A stretch of DNA of 64,000 nt, taken from Brasenia schreberi. Taxonomy: Eukaryota; Streptophyta; Magnoliopsida; Nymphaeales; Cabombaceae. The position numbers and the translations under genes are program-made. The stretch lies in assembly GCA_036023115.1 (NCBI GenBank), contig JAYKKT010000048.1:5542001-5606000 (forward strand), given 5' to 3'. Of the stretch, positions 50,300-60,164 are shown in pieces. Position 1 is the stretch's first letter; every line of letters begins with the position of its first letter. The notes beneath the pieces are model-generated. The model was given only the letters and a program-made list of their open reading frames with translations, ran no database searches and was not told the origin of the DNA.

Positions 50300-50689
50300 T
50301 CTGTTGGTGGCCTTATTTGCAACCCGCAAGTGGTCACCATACAGTACTCCAGTCTGGACAAGCAAGAAATGAATTACACGCACAGCTCATCTTCTTAAAA
50401 GCATTGCCTGTCCTTCCATGTGCCAAACACTACCTCTTGAAAACACCCCACCGATCAAAATCGTTCCCCATCTCTCTCTTGTTACTTACGGTTCCAAACG
50501 ACCAACAACACGCAATAATTTTGTCTGCATTAACCGCTGGAGAACACCAGTTTTCCCATACAGCGTTAGTATTTACGCCCCACCCAGGAATTGAACTCAC
50601 ACCTGCCGTCACATGGATTCAAGAGCCCAACAAGGTGGGCTAACACCTTGAGTTGCATAAAACTGGTATTATCCATGTGCTAATACAAC
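50300..50689 (-). repeat. dispersed repeat with hairpin and pol III-like boxes (copy 2)
   Basis: It matches 38905-39268 in the same orientation. The minus strand has a B-box-like GAGTTCAATTCCTGG and, about 30 bases before it, an A-box-like TAGCCCACCTTGTTGG; both are clearer than in copy 1. The inverted arms (50525-50556 and about 50657-50689) are more decayed. The 3' tail of the minus-strand RTE copy F abuts it at 50690. Confidence 0.55.
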
Positions 50690-51390
50690 ATCAACTAAGC
50701 CTTTTCTCATACTAGATGGGGTCAACTACATAGATTCTTTGTTTTCATAGAACTCCATTATGTGTCATGCTAACACTTAACTCAATATAAGATATATCAT
50801 TATTTATTATTTCCTTCCAACACTTTTGTAATCTTTCTCTTCCTCTTTTAACATTTTATAATCTAGTTTCTCATACCTTCTTACTACAACTTCCCTTGGA
50901 TGTCTTTCTATGTGTCTAGATAATTTTAAATGATTTTATTTCTTTTATGTCATCTATTGGTGTCACTTCCAAATTGTTTCTAATAACCTCATTGTGTATG
51001 CGGTCTTTCCTTGTGTTATCACTCATCCATCTTAGCATCTTTATCTTTGTCATAAACATCTTTTGTATTTATTGATAATTAACTATATTTATCTTTCAAC
51101 TTTAATAGTATCTTCTTGTCACATAAAATACCTTATGTAGTTCTTTATTTTAACAAATGTGCATTAATTCTATGTGTAACATTTTCATTAATTTTTTCAT
51201 TGTTTTGAAAATTGACTCTAGGTACTTAAAACTTTCCTTAACAATGTGTGCCAATCTTAATTTGTATATCATTTTAAGTAACCAAATAACCAAGCTTGAA
51301 TTTCATATATATTGTCTTTGTTCTACTAAGTCAAAAGCCTTTACTTTCTAATATTTCTGTCTATAATTTCAATTTCAAAAACTCTCTTAG
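50690..51390 (-). mobile_element. RTE LINE copy F, 3' part
   Basis: Minus-strand RTE: the family 3' end complement (CTAAGCCTTTTCTCATACTA) begins near 50697, followed by the C-terminal coding region with many stops and the end of the RT up to about 51390 (the RETLES..LRLSRTK block lies near 51320-51370). The remainder of the RT is found 3.3 kb away at 54689-55100, so a Gypsy-type fragment split the copy. Confidence 0.8.
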
Positions 51391-51500
51391 CTTATGAAAG
51401 GAATTATCAAGTCATGGAGAAGACATGCTTGGCCCTAGTTTGGGCCTGCCAGAAATTTCGACACTATTTCCTAGATCACGAGATCTGGATAGTGTCCAAG
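51390..51500 (+). pseudogene. Gypsy-type RNase H fragment
   Basis: One short frame reads AYERNYQVMEKTCLALVWAC and then KFRHYFLDHEIWIVSK, the RNase H block of Ty3/Gypsy polyproteins (ERNY...E.ECLA.V.A..K.RHYL). It is cut off on both sides. An LTR-like start follows at once at 51501, so the integrase and the rest of the internal region were deleted. Confidence 0.75.
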
Positions 51501-52689
51501 TGTAAACACCCCGAAATCCCACGATTTTCTCAAATATGCATGTTTTCACAAAAGCAGCCCCAAATATTTTGAGCCTGGAAACCCGGGAGCCTTCTAGACA
51601 ACCCTGTACATATTTGGAGCCTGTATATACGTTTTAAAACTTTATACATGTAGTTTTAGACTTTAAAAAGTGTTTTGAAACCCCGAAAGCCTCCTAGCTT
51701 GACAAAATCAGGACCGAAAAGGCAAAAGAGAGCCCAGACCCGAAGCATACTTCAAGCCCGGCACATCAACTCTCGTATCAAAATCATCCTCAAATTCTCA
51801 GACATCCAAGCCCCAAATATCAAAAAAATGGTCAAAATGAACTCCTGAAGGCGAGAAGAAGATCGAACGACAATGTTGGCGAAGACCCAATGCAAGACGG
51901 AGTACTGATGAAGTCAGGCCCCGTACAAACCGTCCGATTCAAAATGCCATGAAGGAATCAAAAAATCATATTTGGGTCGGATCTGGACCATATATATCCA
52001 GATCCAAACCCAACATGCATTTGGATTTAGATTTGGATTTAGATCCCAAGATCCAAATCCAATATCTGTATCCATAACCCATATCACCTCCCCATAAATA
52101 GGAGTGAGGGGCCCACAATATTTTACGTGAAATGCCTTAGAAGGATTGGGTAGAAAGAGAAAGGGGGCTATAAAGTATGAGTGAGAAAGTTGGTAGGCTT
52201 GACTTTTGGTCAAGAGTGGGTTAGCCTTGTGGGTTTAGCCAAGAGTGTGGGTTTAAGCTTGTATGCACCTACACTTGACCTAGGGCTGCACCAACTTGGA
52301 CATGGCTGCAACTAAGGCAAGGGACCGGCGCCAAGGGGTGGTTCATAAACTTAGCCCCAAGCTAGCTCACCTCACCTAGCCATTTTCCCTAAAACCTAAC
52401 CTAGACTTAGCCATTCTCGCCCAGAACCACACCCACTTTACCTAGCCGACCTCACCTAGTTGGACCACCTAGACCCTAACCAACTAAGCCTAAACCAACC
52501 TTAGTTCACCTAACTAAGTCCCTAACCAACTAAACCCAGCCCACCTAACCGACCTACCCCAAACCACTAACCCAGCCCACAATATCCCAAAACCGACCTA
52601 AGCTATTTGCAACCACCCCCATCCTAACCCCTAAAATATCTAGCCCACAATATACCCCACCCCACCTAATATAAATATCTACCCCCCAG

Positions 52690-52775
52690 CCTACCTAACT
52701 AAGCTTGGTTCATAACTAGACCCAACCACTCCCTAACTAAGCTTGGTTCATAACTAGACCCAGCCACTCCTTAAC
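52690..52775. repeat. tandem duplication of about 43 bp inside the LTR
   Basis: CTAACTAAGCTTGGTTCATA with ACTAGACCCA following occurs twice, starting near 52693 and 52734; weaker CTAACTAAG/CCTAACC words surround it. Confidence 0.8.
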
Positions 52776-52916
52776 TAGATAAACCTAACCGACCTTAGCC
52801 ATAGAAGCCCAACTGACCTTGCTTCCTAAACTAGATCCAGCCACACCCTAACTACCCACCCACCAACCTAACTAAGTCCCTAACTCCCTTATCCTTCCCA
52901 GCCACCCCTAGCCTAC

Positions 52917-52924
52917 TATATAAA
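52917..52924 (+). promoter_or_regulatory. TATA box inside the Gypsy-type LTR
   Basis: TATATAAA in CTACTATATAAACCCC, at the border between the C-rich U3-like part and the transcribed part. Predicted transcription start is about 52950. Confidence 0.6.
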
Positions 52925-53307
52925 CCCCCTCCTTCATGCGAGTCTCCTCTCTTGGATTTTCCAGCCCTTCACCCTTGGGACCCGGCCAGCACCTCCCTTC
53001 ATCTTCTCCACTCCAGCCGACTCCACCACCTTCCACCTTCGGCGAGGAACTCCACCCGGCCACCAGCACTTCCTTCTTCCATCCGGCCACCAACACCACC
53101 TACCGCCTCCTTCCTGGTTAGTACCCCACCTCAACTTCATCTAACCAACACCTCCTTCATTCCCAGCCGCACACTCCCATCCACCCGCCACCTTCCATCC
53201 ACCCAACCAATACCTCTCCACTTCCAGCCGATACCTACCTGTCCCCAAAACCCATCCCAACTCCTAGTAACACGCCTTAGCCCAACCTACCTTCTCTACC
53301 ACACTTG

Positions 53308-53392
53308 GACACTCCACCACCCGGCCAACATCTGGACACCCCACCACCCGGCCAACACTTGGACACTCCACCACCCGGCCAGCACCCCTACC
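53308..53392. repeat. three tandem 27-bp units
   Basis: Units with GGACACTCCACCACCCGGCC repeat at a 27-28 base step. In the plus-strand frame they read as nonapeptides (TWTLHHPAN, IWTPHHPAN, TWTLHHPAS). Confidence 0.9.
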
Positions 53393-53624
53393 TGTCGTGA
53401 CCCTCCACCTAAGGGACTCCCCTTTGGCTTCCCAAGGCGACTCATTAAGGCCAAATTCACGCAAGTTGAACATGGACCAGCTACATGTAAGTGCTTAAAC
53501 TCGGTCCATTATATGAACTTGCTTTATATTCAATTAAATTTTGACATGGGGTTGTAATAATGGAGCGTAGTCTCCCCCCAAGATGTAATAACGTGGTTTG
53601 ACACACAAGCACCCATGTGCACTT

Positions 53625-54240
53625 GAGCCTTTTCGCTCTTAGCTGCACACCTTTTTGCACACACACGGGCCTTGACAGCCCCTAAGATATAGTTATATTT
53701 ATATATATTCAGCCGCGTGTGTTTTCATTTAAGTCGTGGGTGTTATTTTTCAATTCTACACTCACACACATTGAGCTTTCACTCTTACTCCCAAGACCTT
53801 AATAAGGGCCATATTGCAATTTAATTTGGGTGTTTCATTCAAAGTTGTGTGCGTGGTTTTTCAATTCTACACTCACATACATTGAGCTTTCGCTCTTACT
53901 CCCAAGACCCTAATAAGGGTCATATTGCAATTCTATTTGGGTTTTACATTCCAAGTCGTGTGAGTTGTCTTTACATATATACACAACACCCACACACACG
54001 TTGGTGACCTTCGGACCCATATATATATAGTTGTATTTCCCTTCCGCTATATCTTTAAGATTTGGGTTTTAAGGTTCAACTGTGTGAGTAGTCTTTCCAT
54101 ATATACACGACATACACTTACACAATTGAGCCTTTCCGCTCTTAAGATATAGCCATATTTCCCTTTTGCAATTTACATTACGCAATTTCCCTTAAGCATT
54201 GTCTTTCAATTTCAGGTTTTCCCTTGGAGTTGTGTGAGTT
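53625..54240. repeat. tandem units of about 125 bp in the LTR
   Basis: A unit with TTCAATTCTACACTCACA, CATTGAGCTTTC.CTCTTACT, CCCAAGACC.TAATAAGGG and CATATTGCAATT occurs twice clearly (about 53748-53873 and 53858-53985). More diverged copies lie before and after (GAGCCTTTTCGCTCTT near 53627, GAGCCTTTCCGCTCTT near 54128). Confidence 0.85.
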
Positions 54241-54688
54241 TGCATTGCATATTCACCATACCACGAGCTAGGACGCATATTGCATCAAAGCAAACCCCAT
54301 ACTCCTGTGCAAAAATCACCCAACTTAGGTCACTTGCGCACACACCTAGTTGGCCTAAATAGTATAAAATTGAAAGACATAGGCACATGCAAATCCCACG
54401 TGAAATAAAATTTGCAATCATACAAACAAAACTCAAGTCAAACACTTTGTGTATTTTCAAAGATGTTACTTGTTTAAAACTACTTTGCCAAGCGTACAGG
54501 GTGCAAGAAGGTCTACGATGAAAAGAACTCACTTGCTCACAGTCGCCCCAAAAGAGTCAAATTTTCAAAACTTACTTCGCTAGCTTGAGTAAGCTAGCTG
54601 GCACGCCCTCTTTTTATAAAAATGACTTAGACATACGAAAAGGTTCACTTCAGACCTAAAAACCGGAAGTGAATTTTCCATGTCTACA

Positions 54689-55100
54689 ACACTCATCCAC
54701 TAAAACAACATCATCTACGAATAACATAGATCAAGGAAAGGAACTTCACCTTGAATATATTTTGTAAGCTCATCAATAACCAATACAAATAAAAAATTAC
54801 TAAAATTGATCCTTGATGCAATCCAATATTAACCTCAAAGAAATTGGTCATTCCTTTATAGGTTCTAATACATGTTTTGCACTATCATATATGTCTCTTA
54901 TAAGGTTGATACTTGTCAATGAGATACCTTTCTTTGTCAAAGTTCTCAAAATAATATCTCTTGACACCCTATTGTAAGCTTCTTTTTTTTTATATCAATA
55001 AATATCATGTGAAGGTTCCTTTTGTTATAAAATGTTTTATAAGGCATCTCAATAGATGAATAGCCTCAATAGTAGATCCTCCTAGAATGAATCCAAATTA
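54689..55100 (-). mobile_element. RTE LINE copy F, 5' part
   Basis: Minus-strand continuation of 50690-51390: complement of the catalytic region near 54700-54730, then HQGS.LS-like, the EKAY region near 54970 and the QFGFIL..STIEAI region ending at about 55095. Only some 20 bases of RTE are missing between the two parts. After 55100 minus-strand Copia sequence begins. Confidence 0.8.
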
Positions 55101-55154
55101 AATTGCTTTAGATCTTGGTGGGAGGTCTACTAATTTCTATATTTTATTACAGAT

Positions 55155-55171
55155 TATTGAGTCCATTTCAT
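55155..55171. repeat. target-site duplication, left (17 bp)
   Basis: TATTGAGTCCATTTCAT, repeated exactly at 55696-55712. Confidence 0.95.
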
Positions 55172-55695
55172 GCTCGTTGGTTAAAATGGAGAGGAGCATC
55201 AGGTATTCTTTGTGATAAGAAGATACCATTAAAGTTAAAAGGTAAATATTATAGAGCAGCAATTAGAGCTGCTATGTTTTATGGTTCTAAGTGTTGGGTA
55301 GTTGATCATCAACATGTACAAAAGATGTTTATGACATAAATGAAGATGTTGAGATAGATGAATGATAAAAGATCGTATACATAATGAGGTTATTAAAAAC
55401 AAATTAGGAGTGACACCAATAGAGGATAAAATGAGAATATCGTTTAAGATGGTTTGGACATAGAAAGAAGATCAAAAGAAGAACCTATAAGAAGGTATGA
55501 AAAACTAAATTTAGAAAGTATTAAAAGAGGTAGAGGACGACCAAAATAGTGTTGGAAAGAAACAATAAAGAATGATTTAGCTTATTATAAGTTAACTGCT
55601 AACATGGCACATGATAGGGCTATGTAGAAACAAAGAATCCATGTAGCCAACCCCGTCTAGTATGGAAAAAGGCTTAGTTGTTGTTGTTGTTGTTG
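55172..55695 (+). mobile_element. RTE LINE, 524 bp, 5'-truncated (copy G)
   Basis: It starts within the last part of the RT region ([35 protein letters not shown]) and runs through the C-terminal coding part to the family 3' end (GTCTAGTATGGAAAAAGGCT) and a (GTT)n tail. The frame is open to 55339 and then broken. A perfect 17-bp duplication bounds it. The host site is minus-strand Copia sequence. Confidence 0.95.
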
Positions 55696-55712
55696 TATTG
55701 AGTCCATTTCAT
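55696..55712. repeat. target-site duplication, right (17 bp)
   Basis: Exact copy of 55155-55171. Confidence 0.95.
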
Positions 55713-57819
55713 CTTGTATAACTTATTTTTGAAAGTTGTATTAGGAGACTTTATAGCCTTTCCATAAGTTTAAGAATCACTTTCACTATTATAGCAAAAT
55801 GCTACTTTACTCATTAGAGTCACATGTCTCTTTAATTAGAGATGTAACAAATTCTAGTCTAAAGGTCTTTTTTTTCTTCTTTGTTTTTACTTCTTCTAGG
55901 CTCTTGACTCTCTAGAATGTCAATATCAATTTCATTAGCTTCACAATATCAATTAAATTAGCTTCATGATCATGTTTATTTTTATAAACATATCCTTTAG
56001 GTTTAGGAATTGATAAATCTATCTTCTTGAAAAATTACATCTCTAGACTCAATCATTGTGTTAACATAATATAAGTTGTTTGATTAAAAAACCATGAATC
56101 TATATGCCCAAATACATACCCAAGTACATACATTTAATTCTTTTTCCTTCCACTTTCTTCCTTGAAGGTTTCAAAATTTTTACTCTAGCCCCACAATTGC
56201 AAAACTTTTAAGTAGTTTAAGTTAGGTTTTCTTTTCTTTTAGAGCTCTTATGGAGTTATCTTGTCACTTTATTAGAAATTTTATTTAAACTATAACAAGC
56301 CATTAAAAGACTTCACCCCAATAGCCATTAGTTAGAGTAGAATAAGGCAACATTGCATTTAACATTTCTACTAATTCTATATTTTTTGTATTAAATAAGG
56401 AGTTGTTACTTGGTGTATAATCCTTATGGACTCAAAATAATTTGGATAATAATATTCACCTCCCTTATTAGATCTTAAACATTTAATGAAACTTTCAGGC
56501 TATAATTCTACTTGTATTTTGAAAATCTTGAAGCTTTTTAGTATCTCCTCTTTAGAATACATTAAGTACACATAGTAATATCTAGGAAAATCATCTATAA
56601 AAGTAACATAGTATTTCTTCCCACCAATAGTAGGACAACCATTCAAATCACATACATGATAATCTATCAAGTCTAGCACCTTAGAACTTCTTTCTACATT
56701 AGAAAAATGAAGACTCGTTATCTTCGTAAGCATGCAAATTTTACATGATTGATCAAACTTATTTATTTTTTGAATCAAACTGGATTTTACCATGTCATTT
56801 AATTTCCCATAATTAATATGCCCCAAACGATAACGCCAAACATCACAAGAATCAACAATGAAAGTAGAAACATAAATCTTATTCATTACAACATTCAACT
56901 TGAACATGCAATTACAAAGATAGTGTTTTCCAACAAACATGCCTCCTTTTAATAAGATAAACTTATCTCCCTTAAATACACATTTAAAACCGTGCTTGTT
57001 CTATAAGCACACATACATCAAGTTCTTTCTTACATTCGGTGCATACAAAATATTTACAACAGTAAGAATTTTACTCGACGTAAACTTGAGTTTCACAAAT
57101 CCCTTGCCTTTAACTTGAACTGTTGAATCATTGCTCATATATAATATGAGTCTGTCTTCTTCATCTATGGACCTTAAGAAACTTTAGTTTTTCATACATA
57201 ATGAGTTGCTCAAGAGTCAACCTACCATAAACTCATGTCTTTAACTACGTTTACTTGAAATACTACTCCCACAAGGTTATCTTGTAGGTTAAAATTCTTT
57301 CCTTTAATATTTTGTAATATCAACATTTACTCTTATAATGCTTGGGTTTTCCATAATAGTAGCATTTGTTTTCCTTTTATATTTTTCATGACTTTACCAT
57401 TGTGACTTCGAGATTTAACAAAATCTTGGTTTTTACCTTTTTAGGATACCATAGACATTTCTTCCTCCAACAAGATAGACTTTCTTTTGAATGATCAAAT
57501 CATTAGAATCATCTTACTTTTGACATTCTTCCTTTATTTTTTAACTACTCAAGAGATATTTTTTCTTGTATTTAAAAAAAATTCTAAAATCATTTAAGGA
57601 GGAAGTTTATCTATGATGGAGGACATGACAATGATATCATTTGTGTTCATTTTATATTGCTTAAAACTATGTAAGATCCGTTCTAGTTAATGAGATAGTT
57701 CCATAATGGATATGCTATCTATTGTTTTATAATTGTTAAAGTGAGTATTAGAAATTTTTTACTTGTCGACTCTAGTCTTCGGCCATGTACCTCGCTTCCA
57801 ACTTTTCCTATAATTCCTT

Positions 57820-59340
57820 TGCACTATTACAATTATGTAAGAATCAAGTCGAACATGATGCAGCATTTGATATGCTAAGTGAAGAGTGTGCTTCCCTTGG
57901 TGGAAGCAAAGTCTATGCAAGTGTTTCACATTGTCTACAACCAAATAGAAGCCATATGTAGCAGCTCCCATGCTTGTGGAGTTTTAGAGTTGAGTTTGAC
58001 CCAATCCAGAGGGCCCATGTACCCACCTACTAGAGCAATTCCGAAGAGTAAAAGAGCCTCAACTCCTTCATATACCTTAGTTACACTACACCAGCAAAAG
58101 TAAAATAAGATTATAAAAGACCAACACTAAGGAGGCATCCTGGGATAATGACTTCTTGCCAATTCGGACTCAAGTTGCCTATACATATTATCTTGATCCA
58201 GTTCAAAACACGAGTAGAGCTAGTATTGGATCCACGCAAAATCAGAATTGAGGATAATAAACAAGAACATTGATGATCCTAAGGCACATCCTTTATTATG
58301 TTGAAATCCAGTGCATGTATCATTTCACTCGAGAATCTCGCATAAATAGCAGATCATGCGGCAAGGCACCCGTATTAACATATATATTGCACAATGCGAA
58401 CCTCCTGCATTGCGCCGCACTTCTCCTTCTTCCTTGCAAACACACATGGAGGGTCCTACTCACTTTAATTTAGAGCACATTTTGTGGTCCGGTCCAGCAC
58501 CTTCATAGTCATGTGTCCAACTCGGCAACAATGGCAGATTGAATCATCCTAGTGAGACTTGAAATTATCGCCATCAATCGCTCTCCAGATTTTTCTGGAC
58601 TGACCTACGCCGCTCTTTGTGATACTTGACGAGTAGCTGAGTTTTGGTTCTTAGCTTACTCCAAAAATACGCCCACCCTGTTTGCTTCTTATAACGCTGG
58701 TCTTCCCATATGGAATCCCTTCGTTCATCGATATAAACCCCCTGAAACCTATCATTCCGTAATACACGTGGCCCTTGCCATGTTAGCACGCGCAGCTCCT
58801 TTCGCAGTTTACACGTCTCCTTGGTCCTCACTGGTTTCTTCTCGTCATCAATGATGCAACCACTTCATCTGTGATGCTCACAGAAAAGCGCCATGAAAAA
58901 TGTGAAGCTCCACTGCCTGGTCTCAGGTAGCACAAGGAAAATTTTCGAGCAGGATACGACAGGTAATCTATGAGGCAAACTGAACTACAATTGTTGGTGT
59001 TATGGGAGAGGGAAAGAGCTAAAAAAAATGATCAAAGAACCATACATTTTATTTACATGACCGAGTTACAAAGCTGCCCTCAGGCTGCAAAGTACATAAA
59101 GATCTAGTCCACTCGACCATTTTCCCAATTCACCCCCAGGAGAAGACCCTTGAATTTTGTATACATCTAATGGCTCAATCTGTACATTTCATCGTCAAAG
59201 ATCATGGCCGATACCATTGTTGAAAACCAACACCGAAGCCACCAAGTCACCAAAAAGTCGGGCTTTCAGCTAACCCATTTTTACTATTATGACATTGAAG
59301 ACTAGTAGTAAGCAATGTGCACAATCCGCATATACTGCAA
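57820..59340. other. no gene firmly recognised; one minus-strand frame
   Basis: A minus-strand frame at 58831-58574 (85 residues, rich in Lys, Arg and Trp: LTWQGPRVLRNDRFQGVYID) is open upstream to about 58870. Its amino-acid mix is more protein-like than most frames here. I do not recognise it, and no splice partners are evident. The rest shows nothing. Confidence 0.35.
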
Positions 59341-59377
59341 AAGCTTCCTCGAGATGAAGCTGACATTAATTCAATTC

Positions 59378-59593
59378 CTAGCTTTCTTCGGAGGAGGAAT
59401 CACCGGCATGACTGCTGCCAGGACATCGCTTTAGAAAGGAGTCTAAACTTGACTGCTTGCTGGGACTGCACTTTGGCTGACTAAGTGAAACTTCTAAGGA
59501 GATCTCACAGCCATCAAGTACCCGACAATCCACAAGGAACCATTTCAGAACCAGAAACAGTCGAGAAAGACAATAGATTGGCATCACGAGCAC
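59378..59593 (-). CDS. possible terminal exon, unknown protein
   Basis: A minus-strand frame of 71 residues begins with GTG rather than ATG and is open upstream only to a stop near 59615, so if real it is an exon rather than a whole gene. It ends in a Ser-rich tail (SQPKCSPSKQSSLDSFLKRC, then PGSSHAGDSSSEES). QSSLDSFL resembles a weak PCNA-interacting (PIP) motif, but this alone proves nothing. The sequence above it at 59600-59930 gives no clear companion exon, and RTE copies lie beyond. It may be a gene remnant cut by repeats, or chance. Confidence 0.25.
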   Translation of the reverse strand: MLVMPIYCLSRLFLVLKWFLVDCRVLDGCEISLEVSLSQPKCSPSKQSSLDSFLKRCPGSSHAGDSSSEES

Positions 59594-59921
59594 TGGACTT
59601 TTCCTTAATCAAGGGGAGTTACAGAGAGATTCAAATAAGGTGACCACAATAGAACAACGTAAGACTGAACATTAAGTATATATAAATTCAAAAGTAGAAA
59701 ACTGATTAGCTAGTTGTTGCCTTAATATGCAACTTTGGGGATTCTCATGCGACCAGAAAAACAGTTACCATGTAGATGTCCCAGGATCTTTGAAGTCAAA
59801 TTATTTTCGTAGTTTTGAAAGCACCTCGTGGACAGGGGAAATCAAGCTCTACGTGTCCTTACAAGCAAGTGCTTGGACGCAGGAACAAAAGCTGATTTAT
59901 CAGTCAAAGAAACAACTATAT

Positions 59922-59933
59922 GATAGATAATAA
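59922..59933. repeat. target-site duplication, left (12 bp)
   Basis: GATAGATAATAA, repeated exactly at 60044-60055. Confidence 0.8.
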
Positions 59934-60043
59934 CAATAACAACTACAACAACAACTAAGCCTTTTCCCATACTAGAGGGGTCGGCTACATGGATTCTTTG
60001 TTTCCACAGAGCCCTATCATGTGCATGTTAGCAGTTAACATAA
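59934..60043 (-). mobile_element. RTE LINE, last 110 bp (copy H)
   Basis: On the minus strand it comprises the final coding bases, the family 3' end (complement of CTAAGCCTTTTCCCATACTA) and a variable tail (GTT units with GTA and ATT changes). A perfect 12-bp duplication bounds it. Confidence 0.92.
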
Positions 60044-60055
60044 GATAGATAATAA
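60044..60055. repeat. target-site duplication, right (12 bp)
   Basis: Exact copy of 59922-59933. Confidence 0.8.
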
Positions 60056-60164
60056 TGAAAGATAAATGAAATATTTGAAATATTAGAAATTTCTTCATTA
60101 AAAAGCTTATTAAGAAAAACACAAGCATTTCCTAGGAAATGTTAGATGCTAGAGATAATAACTT

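Larger units (their letters stand above)
51501..54688 (+). repeat. Gypsy-type LTR of about 3.2 kb
   Basis: It begins TGTAAACACC and ends TGTCTACA, an imperfect inverted pair (TGTAAACA against TGTAGACA). RTE copy F sequence resumes right after it. It contains a C-rich U3-like part with CCTAAC/CTAACC words (52260-52900), a TATA box at 52917, a Pro/Thr-rich frame, tandem 27-bp units (53308-53392) and tandem units of roughly 120-130 bp (53625-54240). A piece near its 3' end recurs inverted at 63613-63800. The 201-codon frame at 52952-53557 is probably a by-product of C-rich sequence. LTRs of this length are known in plant Gypsy lineages; I cannot assign the lineage. Confidence 0.7.
55100..57820 (-). 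pseudogene. Copia gag-pol remnant carrying an RTE
   Basis: Minus strand, read from right to left: gag at 57820-57580 (FNNYKTIDSISIMELSH, FKQYKMNTNDIIVMSSIIDKLPP), a zinc knuckle with one Cys lost (CYYYGKPKHYKSKC, near 57360-57320), the protease region (57190-57120), an open frame 56940-56500 with the GAG pre-integrase (VWRYRLGHINYGKLNDMV, CKICMLTKIT) and the integrase start (YYVTFIDDFPRYYYVYLM), then broken integrase to about 55900 and a linker to 55100. RT and RNase H are absent. RTE copy G interrupts it at 55172-55695. Confidence 0.8.

Noticed and set aside
52952..53557. Plus-strand frame of 201 codons, Pro/Thr/His-rich
   Set aside because: Sits inside the 3.2-kb LTR at about the expected transcription start, made of C-rich tandem repeats; stop-poor composition explains it.
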